A DNA stretch of 29,483 bases from Patescibacteria group bacterium. Lineage in GTDB: Bacteria; Patescibacteriota; Minisyncoccia; Phycocordibacterales; UBA2100. The position numbers and the translations under genes were made by a program. The notes beneath the pieces were generated by a model. The model had not been told where the DNA came from, did not search any database, and saw only the letters and a program-made list of their open reading frames with translations. How positions within the stretch are numbered: the first letter of the stretch is position 1; every line of letters starts with the position of its first letter. The stretch lies in assembly GCA_024654485.1 (NCBI GenBank), contig JANLHO010000001.1, positions 1 to 29,483 on the forward strand, written 5' to 3'. Shown piece after piece: positions 7,774-14,122 of the stretch.

Positions 7774-7968
7774 ATTGCAAGTATAGCTCACGGAAAGAGG
7801 CCAGTGCCCGCGCACTGTCGCGCGTTGATTCTTCCACAGAGTTGATTGTGGAGTCGCTCACCGGCCTGCCCACGTTGACTGCACACACAGGCCCATGCCG
7901 ACCGTCCACATTGTCCACACGGGCACTATTGCCCAAATCGGCATACGTCCCAATACTTTATATTAAAT
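7774..7968. other. Intergenic region ruvC / winged-helix gene
   Basis: This spacer between divergent genes has no coding content. TTGTCCACA (7911-7919) is a one-mismatch DnaA-box-like site identical to the reverse-oriented one at 3472-3480. It lies inside a nested dyad: ATGCCGA (7895-7901) pairs with TCGGCAT (7938-7944), with an inner GGGCA/TGCCC hairpin at 7921-7934. CCACA and TGTGG also face each other around 7836-7855. A small regulatory or DnaA-titration role is possible. Confidence 0.4.
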
Positions 7969-7980
7969 ATGAAGTATTGG
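7950..7980. repeat. Intergenic palindrome, copy A
   Basis: CCAATACTTTATATT (7950-7964) faces AATATGAAGTATTGG (7966-7980) around one central base, with a single T.G-type mismatch. It is almost identical to copy B and shares the CCAATACTT/AAGTATTGG arms with copies C and D. Uniquely, the ATG of the downstream regulator ORF (7969) is inside the right arm. Confidence 0.9.
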
Positions 7981-8373
7981 AACAAGGCGCGGGTACGCCG
8001 GACCATGGCGCGGGGGAAAAGGCGACGAGAGAGAATGATTGAGCGGGAAATTGAAGTAGCGGAATTGCGCCGGATGTACGCCAAGGGGTATGCGCGGAAA
8101 AATGCGGGCCTAATGCTCCATGCGCTCGGTATTAAGCGCCAGCTCCGTATGCTGGCGCGCCTATCAAAAGAGGGCGCGATGTCCGTTTCTAAGCTCGCGA
8201 AACCTTTCGGCATCACATTGTCCTCGGCGCTATGGTACGTGCACAACCTGGAACGCGCCGGGCTCATCACGACGCACAAGCGCGGCCGCATCCGTTTTTG
8301 CGTCTACAATCCCGAGGCACCAAAAGAGCTGGCCTTATGGCTTCGCTCGCGCCAGCCGTTTGATTTGCCATAG
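7969..8373 (+). CDS. Winged-helix (ArsR-like) transcriptional regulator
   Basis: This is a 134-residue very basic protein. Residues about 62-115 form a winged helix: LSKEGAMSVSKLAKPFGIT, then SSALWYVHNLERAGLITTH and a wing with KRGRIRFCVYNPEA. That layout (strand, two helices, recognition helix with YVHNLERAGLI, beta-wing) is typical of ArsR/HTH_20 regulators. No metal-binding CxC motif is seen. The start is uncertain: the ATG at 7969 lies within palindrome A and has TTTATA 6 nt upstream; an internal ATG at 8005 would remove 12 residues. If the first start is right, the palindrome could be its own operator. The gene is bracketed by palindromes A and B. The ligand and targets are unknown. Confidence 0.75.
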   Translation: MKYWNKARVRRTMARGKRRRERMIEREIEVAELRRMYAKGYARKNAGLMLHALGIKRQLRMLARLSKEGAMSVSKLAKPFGITLSSALWYVHNLERAGLITTHKRGRIRFCVYNPEAPKELALWLRSRQPFDLP

Positions 8374-8442
8374 GATTTGCGCGGGGGCGGGTCGTACTTC
8401 TTACGGAGCAGGTATGCTATGTTTGGTTTGTATTTGAGGACG

Positions 8443-8479
8443 ATACCAATACTTTATATTTAATATGAAGTATTGGTAT
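8443..8479. repeat. Intergenic palindrome, copy B
   Basis: The 31-base core (8446-8476) equals copy A except for the central base, and the arms extend three more base pairs (ATA/TAT). It lies 70 bp downstream of the winged-helix gene. It again contains ATGAAGTATTGG, but the ORF from that ATG runs antisense into yebC and is not credible. Confidence 0.9.
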
Positions 8480-8517
8480 AGGAACGAACGGCAGGGATCC
8501 GATAATTTCGCCGCCCT

Positions 8518-8584
8518 AGGCTTAGGTCGGTTTGCCCGAGGCTTAGGTCGGCGCGCTTTCCCGACGCGCATCATCGGCGCGTCG
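8518..8584. repeat. 13-bp direct repeats and hairpin beyond the yebC stop
   Basis: AGGCTTAGGTCGG occurs at 8518-8530 and 8539-8551, a period of 21 bp (two helical turns). CGACGCGC (8562-8569) pairs perfectly with GCGCGTCG (8577-8584) around a 7-nt loop, and a smaller CGAGTA/TACTCG hairpin overlaps the yebC stop. The hairpins may end yebC transcripts, but neither has a T-tract. Confidence 0.6.
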
Positions 8585-8596
8585 AGTATCCGGAAA

Positions 8597-9127
8597 CTAC
8601 TCGGCGTTGGTATAGACTTCCTGCACGTCGTCGTGTTCGTCTATCACGCCCAGTATTTGCATAAGCTTTTCACTGTCGGGCTCGGACAGCGGCACGGTCG
8701 TCTTCGGCTCGTAGCCTACGGCGGCCTTTTCAAACGCCCAAAGAGCGCTCCCGGGGGAGGCGAGAGCGAGGCCCTGCTCGCTTAGGAGATGCTTTATCTC
8801 CTGCGCGGTGCGGTTGTGGTTGTCGGTGAGCGCGTCTATGACGATGGCTGCGCCGCCGGGGCCGTACGTCTCGTACGTGACGGACTCAAGCGACGCGCTG
8901 TCGGTGGAGATGCCTTTCTGGACCGCGCGCTCAATATTATCTTTTGGCATGTTCTCTTTCTTCGCCGTTTCTATGATCGCGCGCAGGGCGGGTGATTCGG
9001 TATCGCCGCCGGCGAGCTTGCTCTCCACACTGATACGCTTCGCGAGCTTGCCCCATGTGGCGCTCTTGGCCTTGTCGGTCGCCGCCTTCTTGTGCTTTAT
9101 CTGCGACCATTTGTTGTGACCGGACAT
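8597..9127 (-). CDS. yebC: YebC/PmpR-family protein, shortened form
   Basis: YebC-type proteins are conserved cytoplasmic factors, described both as transcription regulators and as aids to translation of difficult peptides such as proline stretches. The family N-terminus MSGHNKWSQIKHKKAATDKAK fixes the start at the ATG 9125-9127; the longer reading frame upstream is rejected. Further family blocks are KKENMPKDNIERAVQKG and VTYETYGPGGAAIVIDALTDNHNRT. The protein is only 176 residues against about 240 normally: after GSALWAFEKAAVGYEPKTTV the middle alpha/beta segment is missing, and the sequence jumps to the C-terminal SEKLMQILGVIDEHDDVQEVYTN. The frame is intact, so it looks like a natural compact form. 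TAAAAT ends 7 nt before the ATG, suggesting a leaderless mRNA. Confidence 0.93.
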   Translation of the reverse strand: MSGHNKWSQIKHKKAATDKAKSATWGKLAKRISVESKLAGGDTESPALRAIIETAKKENMPKDNIERAVQKGISTDSASLESVTYETYGPGGAAIVIDALTDNHNRTAQEIKHLLSEQGLALASPGSALWAFEKAAVGYEPKTTVPLSEPDSEKLMQILGVIDEHDDVQEVYTNAE

Positions 9128-9174
9128 TCTTTGCATTTTACACGAAATACCGCGGAGGATGTGCCAAGGCCTAT

Positions 9175-9276
9175 TCCCTCGCAGCATATTTTGTGGGGTC
9201 GGGAATTTTCTGATGAAAATTCCCTCGGCTTCGCGCCGTCGCGCTGCAGAGACCCCAAAAACATGCTGCGAGGGGA
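9175..9276. repeat. Three-way-junction inverted repeat element
   Basis: An outer pair of arms, 9175-9200 and 9251-9276, match nearly perfectly (CCTCGCAGCAT / ATGCTGCGAGG and GGGGTC / GACCCC with one indel). Inside are a perfect 10-bp hairpin, GGGAATTTTC-TGAT-GAAAATTCCC (9201-9224), and a small CGGC/GCCG hairpin (9226-9238). It is non-coding and lies between yebC and the first RNA gene. It may be a REP-like element or part of an RNA. Confidence 0.75.
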
Positions 9277-9364
9277 TAGTAGCCGATGTGCCCACAGAGA
9301 TATGTACCGGTTTTCCACAGGCGTATGCAGGTGATATCCCCGATTTCGCACCAAGACGGCGCGC

Positions 9365-9391
9365 TTGACGAAAATTCCGGTGGTGTACCAT
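9365..9391 (+). promoter_or_regulatory. Candidate promoter of ncRNA 1
   Basis: TTGACG (9365-9370), a 15-bp gap and TACCAT (9386-9391). The -10 is poor on its own, but the -35 lies 39 bp before the conserved GCGC block, against 40 bp at ncRNA 2, where the same TTGACG occurs. Confidence 0.45.
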
Positions 9392-9397
9392 CGGAAG

Positions 9398-9665
9398 TCT
9401 GGTGCGCTTTACCGTGCGTCAGCGCGTGGTGGTGAGGCGGCGCAAGCCGCTGAATCCGCCTCGTAGCTCCGAGGATCTGGCCTGATGCAAATCGGGCGAC
9501 ATCGCGGGAGCCGTCGGTCAGGAGTGGTGGGATGAGCGAAAGGGGTGGACGCGCAAGCGATTACCCTCGCGCACATTGAGGAGATCATATCAAGTCGTGT
9601 GCGCGCACTCACCGAGATCTGTAATGGCCGAAAACACGAGAGGCCTCCCCCTTGGGGGAGGCCTC
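9398..9665 (+). ncRNA. Putative structured RNA, paralogue 1
   Basis: This region is non-coding on both strands but shares ordered blocks with 12778-13008. The blocks are a 5' hairpin CTGG-TG-CGC/GCG-TCAG with loop TTTACCGT (9399-9422), then GCGGGAGCCGTCGGTCAG, GGAGATCATATCAAG, and GTAATGGCCGAAAAC near the 3' end. Internal hairpins include GCGGC-GCAA-GCCGC (9437-9450) with a GNRA-type tetraloop and another GCAA-capped hairpin near 9550. It ends in a perfect 12-bp hairpin, GAGGCC... (9640-9651/9654-9665), without a T-tract. I do not recognise it as RNase P, tmRNA, SRP or 6S RNA. Boundaries are estimates. Confidence 0.6.
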
Positions 9666-9719
9666 CGTGATACCGTGCGTCCCCAGCATTGTATCCGCTA
9701 TTTGTCAGGCACACGCTTC

Positions 9720-9728
9720 TTATCCACA
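9720..9728 (+). promoter_or_regulatory. Consensus DnaA box
   Basis: A perfect TTATCCACA lies at 9720-9728, in the spacer before the DoxX-like gene and about 6 kb from the putative origin. It is the only exact consensus match I noticed; it may titrate DnaA or regulate the neighbour, or be coincidental. Confidence 0.4.
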
Positions 9729-9787
9729 CACACGACATTTCGTGGGATATACTGACGTCATTACACGCTACACGTTTTAACTGTCAT

Positions 9788-10231
9788 ATGAAATCACTAA
9801 TAAAGAAAACGAGCCGCTTGGGCTACGATCGTTCATTCGGGCTGCTCATTATCCGCATCGCGGCCGGTCTCGTATTCTTCATGCACGGGTGGAGCAAGGT
9901 CAACGGTCTCGGAGGAGTTGAAGAGATGTTCGTATCCTTGGGTCTCTGGGCATGGGTCGGCGTCTTCATCGCATGGTTTGAGGTCGTCGGAGGCCTCGCG
10001 CTCATTTTGGGGGTGGCGACGCGCGTCATCGGATTCCTTTTTGCGACAGAGATGCTCTTCGCCATATTCCTCACGGGCTTCAACAGCGGGTACCGCTCGC
10101 ACGAGCTGGAGCTCCTCCTCATGCTAATCTCGCTCGGCGTCGCCATGAGCGGCTCGGGGCGCTTCTCGCTCTTCAAGCTTGAATGCGAAGAGTGCGGCGG
10201 CCTACTGTGCGACGAGCACGGCAAGCGATAG
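9788..10231 (+). CDS. DoxX-like membrane protein with C-terminal Cys/His tail
   Basis: From the ATG at 9788 this is a 147-residue protein with four membrane segments. The DoxX family pattern is clear: LLIIRIAAGLVFFMHGWSKV at the first helix, FEVVGGLALILGVATRVIGF at the second and third. DoxX-like proteins are often linked to redox or oxidative-stress functions, but the biochemical role is poorly defined. Unusually the last helix is followed by LECEECGGLLCDEHGKR, a CxxC and CxxH set that could bind zinc or be redox-active. The longer reading frame from 9689 has no membrane or family sense and is rejected. TATACT at 9748-9753 could start a ~30-nt leader; no Shine-Dalgarno is obvious. Confidence 0.85.
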   Translation: MKSLIKKTSRLGYDRSFGLLIIRIAAGLVFFMHGWSKVNGLGGVEEMFVSLGLWAWVGVFIAWFEVVGGLALILGVATRVIGFLFATEMLFAIFLTGFNSGYRSHELELLLMLISLGVAMSGSGRFSLFKLECEECGGLLCDEHGKR

Positions 10232-10248
10232 CCGCGCTGCGCCTTCTT

Positions 10249-10620
10249 TTACTGAACCGCCATCTCCGGCTTTCGGAGGTGTTTTAGTGCCAGATATGTC
10301 CCGAGGGGTGTCAGGAGCACGACCGCATATTCTATCCAGACATAGGAGGTAAAAAGTGCTTCCAAGCCGGCGATAGGGACGATATAAAGCGCGTCCAGTA
10401 GCGCATGCATGAGAGTCCACCCCGCGCCGTACAAGATAGCCAAGCGCACCGACGGTACTCCGAGAGCGCGTGCGGCCAGAGAGACCGCCGCCGCAGTAAG
10501 GATGTAGCTCGTCAGCTGCGCCCCCCAGCCATACGCGAGGCCGTAGCTTGCAAGAAACGACCACAGCATGAAAACGGTGGCGTATGTGAGAAATCCGTAT
10601 AGTAGGAATACCTTATGCAT
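10249..10620 (-). CDS. Small four-helix membrane protein, unknown function
   Basis: From the ATG at 10618-10620 this encodes 123 residues with about four hydrophobic helices (FLTYATVFMLWSFLASYGL, SYILTAAAVSLAARAL, ILYGAGWTLMHALLDALYI, YAVVLLTPLGTYLAL). Short loops and an acidic/basic tail follow. I do not recognise a family. The longer frame upstream of this ATG overlaps the divergent gene and is Gly/Arg-rich without membrane character, so it is rejected. TACGAT on the minus strand (10628-10633) ends 7 nt before the ATG. It converges with the DoxX-like gene (17 bp between stops) and diverges from the secreted-protease gene. Confidence 0.75.
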   Translation of the reverse strand: MHKVFLLYGFLTYATVFMLWSFLASYGLAYGWGAQLTSYILTAAAVSLAARALGVPSVRLAILYGAGWTLMHALLDALYIVPIAGLEALFTSYVWIEYAVVLLTPLGTYLALKHLRKPEMAVQ

Positions 10621-10653
10621 GCATCTAATCGTACCACGCGCTATCATACAGGC
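10621..10653. promoter_or_regulatory. 33-bp divergent promoter with two -10 elements
   Basis: Only 33 bp separate two divergent start codons. On the minus strand TACGAT (10628-10633) ends 7 nt before the left ATG; on the plus strand TATCAT (10642-10647) ends 6 nt before the right ATG. Each gene's -35 region must lie inside the other gene's coding sequence, so the two promoters overlap and probably compete. Confidence 0.6.
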
Positions 10654-12654
10654 ATGAGTCGCGGGGAATTGTGGCTGTGGGTGGCGCTCGCGGTAGCGGT
10701 CAATAGTTCCGCTTGGGCTCTCTCCGCTCCCGTGCGCGCCACGTCCTTTGCCGCAGCCGCAGCCGCCACGCAGTGCGAGAGCAAGACGGCAGTGGACAAT
10801 TTCGCCGCAGAATGTAGACATGGCTGCGAGTACGCGATTACGCCGAACTACAAGAAGAAAGGCACGGTGGACATCAAGGCGCGTGTCACAGACCCGACAG
10901 GCGTGCAGCCGGGTACGGTCAAATACAAGGACGATTACGGGGATACGATAATCCGCGTGTGTGACGGAGGGATTGAGAAGTCGCTTGGGCCGGATTTGCC
11001 AAAGCTGAAGAGCGCTTTGATAGGAAGTGGGGAGGGGTACAGCTCGGACTACGGCTCTTCAGAGTACGTTGACTTTGATGGCTCCTCGGCGGATGCGGGA
11101 GATGCGATGGGTCTGCCGAACTCAGACACGCTTGGAGAGGCGTATACGCTTGCCGATCAGGCGCAGGCAGATGCTCCGACGAGCGATGGGGGCGTACGGG
11201 ATGTGGAGCAGCAGATACAAGATGCGGCGCGCACGGCCATAGACGCGGACCCGCGCATAGAAGCCGCCGCGTATCAGCTGCAGGCGTGTGCGAGCCTGGG
11301 GAAGTGCTATGAGCCGCAGTATCTGGGAGCGGACGACGGCCCTTCGGTCGCCGATTACTGGAAAAACAATGTCGCGCGCGCGGCCGCGCGCGAGGATGTA
11401 TCCGGCGCCGTAGAATCCGTTTACCGCGATAAGGTTGGCTATGTCACGACGCAGAGACCCGCCACGACCAACGTGTGGTCCATGACTACAGAGGACGAGA
11501 AATGGTACGACAACGACACCGGAAAAGTATTCATGTCGCGCGACAACGGGCAGAGCGACCCCGTCCTCTACGGCAAAAACGGCATTCCGATGCAGACATC
11601 GCCCGAGTACGGACTGTGGGCCGTCAACCTCCCTTCTCTCGACGGACCGGAGAAATTCGCTGAGTTTGAGAAAACATACTTTGATGGTGGCACAAAGCCG
11701 GGGGCTTTCGTACAAACCGATCGCGGTACAGTGCTGGCGAGCGAAGCATATGGCCCGTATGAGGTAAAAGAGATATCGCGCGATGCGTACGATGCAGTAC
11801 GACAACAAGGCGACATAGCGAACGGCGTACCCGGCATCATAAATCGCGTTTCCGCCGTGACGAGCGGGAGAGTGCAATTTGACACTCCCGACACTTTCCC
11901 GCGGGAAACCGACGTGTGGTCAAGCAGTGCGCCCGTGTGGGCGCTCACACCGCTTCCGAGCGCCGATCGGGCCACGGCACTGTCTCTCGTGGAGGGGGAG
12001 GCGGGCAAATATCCCGCTTCGTACTGGCAACAAGCGAATCCCGTGACCGTGTACACATACGGCGCACTTCCGGATTTGCTTGATAAAGTAAGAGCTGCGG
12101 GATATTCCTCAAACTACGCAAATCAAATATGGCTGGACGGAGACTACGCGAGGTATGGAATGACAGAGACATTCGCAAGCACCGTAAATCATGAGCTGGC
12201 GCATTACAATGACGAAAAACTATTCCCCTCGGACTCACAATTCGGGACATCCGTGTACGGCTCTTCATACGGAGCGGCATATGCCGGCTCGTCGGGTGCG
12301 GAAGCTATCGCCTCCGGCAAGCTCGGCAGCGTGGAACTGCCTCAGGGATTCGTGAGAGATTACGGATACATGGGAGGCATAAAGGAGGATAAGGCCACGA
12401 TAGTGGAGGCGATGTTCACCAATTATCCGGCGCTCCAGCAGGCCGTACGCACAGATCCCATTCTGGCGACCAAGGTCCGCATTCTGCAGGACGGTTTCGC
12501 GCAAGCGACCGGAGGAGATATGGACCAATCGTATTGGCAGCGACTCGCTCCCATAGATCCATATTGGCAGCCATCGCCTACGGTTACACGTCCGGGCCCC
12601 AGCCTTATCGCGACCATGTTCTCCCCGGGCCTGTTCTCGGTTTTTGGGTTCTGA
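10654..12654 (+). CDS. Putative secreted zinc metalloprotease
   Basis: This 666-residue exported protein starts with a signal sequence (LWLWVALAVAVNSSAWALSAPVRA, cleavage probably after about residue 30). A Cys-containing beta-rich region (CESK, CRHGCEY, RVCDGG) follows, then a long Gly/Asp/Ser/Tyr-rich part without recognised domains. Near residues 513-517 is HELAH in STVNHELAHYNDE, a zincin HExxH motif. Some 75 residues further, KEDKATIVEAMF could supply the third zinc ligand in the manner of gluzincins. It is likely to act at or outside the cell surface; substrate unknown. I start it at the ATG 10654 rather than 10615 because this gives a proper signal peptide and has TATCAT 6 nt upstream. 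It precedes ncRNA 2 on the same strand. Confidence 0.75.
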   Translation: MSRGELWLWVALAVAVNSSAWALSAPVRATSFAAAAAATQCESKTAVDNFAAECRHGCEYAITPNYKKKGTVDIKARVTDPTGVQPGTVKYKDDYGDTIIRVCDGGIEKSLGPDLPKLKSALIGSGEGYSSDYGSSEYVDFDGSSADAGDAMGLPNSDTLGEAYTLADQAQADAPTSDGGVRDVEQQIQDAARTAIDADPRIEAAAYQLQACASLGKCYEPQYLGADDGPSVADYWKNNVARAAAREDVSGAVESVYRDKVGYVTTQRPATTNVWSMTTEDEKWYDNDTGKVFMSRDNGQSDPVLYGKNGIPMQTSPEYGLWAVNLPSLDGPEKFAEFEKTYFDGGTKPGAFVQTDRGTVLASEAYGPYEVKEISRDAYDAVRQQGDIANGVPGIINRVSAVTSGRVQFDTPDTFPRETDVWSSSAPVWALTPLPSADRATALSLVEGEAGKYPASYWQQANPVTVYTYGALPDLLDKVRAAGYSSNYANQIWLDGDYARYGMTETFASTVNHELAHYNDEKLFPSDSQFGTSVYGSSYGAAYAGSSGAEAIASGKLGSVELPQGFVRDYGYMGGIKEDKATIVEAMFTNYPALQQAVRTDPILATKVRILQDGFAQATGGDMDQSYWQRLAPIDPYWQPSPTVTRPGPSLIATMFSPGLFSVFGF

Positions 12655-12744
12655 CGGTCTCGCTCGCCCGCACTTATTAAAGGCCTGCACTTATACACAC
12701 CTATATCCACCCGAAATCCACGGAAAACGGTGGTTGACGCGGAT

Positions 12745-12771
12745 TTGACGCAAAAAACACCGCGATATAGT
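12745..12771 (+). promoter_or_regulatory. Candidate promoter of ncRNA 2
   Basis: TTGACG (12745-12750; a second copy at 12734-12739), then a 15-bp gap and TATAGT (12766-12771). The -35 lies 40 bp upstream of the conserved GCGC block, matching ncRNA 1. Confidence 0.55.
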
Positions 12772-12777
12772 TATGCG

Positions 12778-13008
12778 TACTGATGCGCCTTACCGTGCGT
12801 CAGTCGCCCTCACGGGGCAGGCAGCAATGCAGGCAACCGGAAGGCAGTTCCTTGGATATATATCACTGCCATGCGCATTGAGACAGTGCGGGAATTGTCG
12901 GTCAGAGCACTGAAGCGGTAGGTTTTGCGGGAGATTACATCAAGCGTAGAGTCAATCGCCGATCCGAAATGACCGAAAACCAAAAACCTCCCCTCGCGGG
13001 AGGTTTTT
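12778..13008 (+). ncRNA. Putative structured RNA, paralogue 2
   Basis: Non-coding sequence between the metalloprotease and ruvB genes shares ordered blocks with 9398-9665. These are the 5' hairpin CTGA-TG-CGC/GCG-TCAG with loop CTTACCGT (12780-12803), GCGGGAATTGTCGGTCAG, GGAGATTACATCAAG and AAATGACCGAAAAC. The outermost 5' stem pair is A-T here and G.T in copy 1, so pairing is kept. Other hairpins are GGCAGT/ACTGCC (12843-12870) and CAGTGC/GCACTG (12884-12912). It ends at a strong terminator, and its start is set from the promoter. The middle of the molecule differs from copy 1. The family is unknown to me. Confidence 0.65.
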
Positions 13009-13010
13009 GG
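12980..13010. terminator. Bidirectional intrinsic terminator, ncRNA 2 / ruvB
   Basis: CCAAAAACCTCCC (12980-12992) and GGGAGGTTTTTGG (12998-13010) form a perfect 13-bp dyad with a 5-nt loop, giving a T5 tract after the GC stem in both directions. It serves ncRNA 2 on the plus strand and ruvB, which stops at 13017, on the minus strand. Confidence 0.9.
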
Positions 13011-13016
13011 CGCGCG

Positions 13017-14033
13017 CTACACTTTCATCTGTTGCTGTTCTCCACCGGGAGCAGACTCGCCCATATGCTCGTAGCCTTTTTTGGTGATGACGCGGCCGCG
13101 GGGAGTGCGGTCCAGAAGGCCGGTCTGCATGAGGTAGGGTTCGTTGACCTCTTCTATCGTGCCCTCTTCTTCCGAAAGCGCGGCCGCGATGGTCTTTAGT
13201 CCGACGGGGCCGCCGCCGAATTTCTCCATGATGACGCCGAGTATGTCACGGTCGGTCTGATTGAGTCCGCCCTCGTCTATCTCCAGAAGCGCCAGCGCCT
13301 TTTTCACCGTCTTGATATCAAGCTTCTCTCCGCTCACTTCGGCGAAATCCCGCGCGCGTTTCAGGAGATAGTTGGCCGTGCGCGGCGTGGAGCGGGAGCG
13401 GCATGCTATCTCCATGAGGGAGCCCGCGTCTATCACTATCTTCAGTATCTGCGCTGAGCGCTTGAGTATCTCGGCTATCTCCGCATCGGTGTAGTACTGT
13501 AGGCGGAATACGCCGCCGGAGAAGCGGCTGCGCAAAGGCGCGGAGAGCATGGAGATGCGAGTCGTCGCGGAGATGAGGGTGAAGGGCGGGAGCTCAAGCT
13601 GCACGGTACGCGCCGACGGCCCCTTGCCGATGACTATATCAAGAACGCCGGCTTCCATGGCGGGATAGAGCACCTCCTCTATTGTGCGGTTTAGGCGGTG
13701 TATCTCGTCTATGAAAAGCACGTCGCCGGGCGAGAGGTTGGTGAGAATGCTCGCGAGGTCGCCGACGCGCTCTATCGCGGGGCCGGAGGTGGAACGCAGG
13801 GATGCTCCGATCTCCTTGGCCATGAGATGCGCGAGCGTCGTCTTGCCGAGACCCGGCGGACCGTAGAGGAGAACGTGCTCGGGCTGGTGGTTGCGGCCCT
13901 TCGCGGCCGTGAGGAGTATGCGCAGGTTCTCTTTTATTGAAGGCTGTCCCACGTACTCGCCCCAATCGGCAGGCCGGAGCGCCTGATCCAGCGAGCGGGG
14001 GACTTTTTCTGTTTCTGTTGGTTTATCGGTCAT
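13017..14033 (-). CDS. ruvB: Holliday junction branch-migration helicase RuvB
   Basis: RuvB is the hexameric AAA+ motor that moves Holliday junctions together with RuvA. The 338-residue length is standard. Visible motifs are the N-terminal LRPADWGEYVGQ, Walker A GPPGLGKTTLAHL (about residue 57), Walker B DVLFIDEIHRL (about 105), sensor 1 with TLISATTR, arginine finger in LRSRFSG, and a C-terminal winged helix with EPYLMQTGLLDRTPRGR. The final Gln/Lys-rich tail is short. Unlike most neighbours the start shows no -10 at 6-7 nt and no Shine-Dalgarno. It ends into the bidirectional terminator shared with ncRNA 2. Confidence 0.97.
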   Translation of the reverse strand: MTDKPTETEKVPRSLDQALRPADWGEYVGQPSIKENLRILLTAAKGRNHQPEHVLLYGPPGLGKTTLAHLMAKEIGASLRSTSGPAIERVGDLASILTNLSPGDVLFIDEIHRLNRTIEEVLYPAMEAGVLDIVIGKGPSARTVQLELPPFTLISATTRISMLSAPLRSRFSGGVFRLQYYTDAEIAEILKRSAQILKIVIDAGSLMEIACRSRSTPRTANYLLKRARDFAEVSGEKLDIKTVKKALALLEIDEGGLNQTDRDILGVIMEKFGGGPVGLKTIAAALSEEEGTIEEVNEPYLMQTGLLDRTPRGRVITKKGYEHMGESAPGGEQQQMKV

Positions 14034-14088
14034 AGTATTCGGCTCGCTCGCGCGCCGTAGGCGGGGGAGCGGGGCGATTTAGGTAAGG

Positions 14089-14116
14089 TTGACAATCTGT
14101 TTTATTATGCTATACT
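14089..14116 (+). promoter_or_regulatory. Near-consensus sigma70 promoter of ncRNA 3
   Basis: TTGACA (14089-14094), a 16-bp spacer and TATACT (14111-14116). This is the best -35/-10 pair I see in the window, and no protein gene follows it, which argues for an abundant RNA. Confidence 0.8.
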
Positions 14117-14122
14117 CCTCAC

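Noticed and set aside
7318..7845. 175-codon plus-strand ORF
   Set aside because: Antisense to ruvC, whose catalytic residues are all present.
8518..8551. Possible CRISPR array
   Set aside because: Only two 13-base repeats with an 8-base gap; no repeat-spacer series and no cas genes anywhere in the window.
8465..8785. Plus-strand ORF starting MKYW inside palindrome B, like the winged-helix gene
   Set aside because: After the shared first codons it has no family similarity and runs antisense through the conserved yebC 3' end.
9409..9738. 109-codon minus-strand ORF over ncRNA 1
   Set aside because: No protein pattern, and the region is better explained by conserved RNA blocks shared with 12778-13008.
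11122..11877. 251-codon minus-strand ORF
   Set aside because: Antisense to the secreted metalloprotease gene; no start context or recognisable protein pattern.
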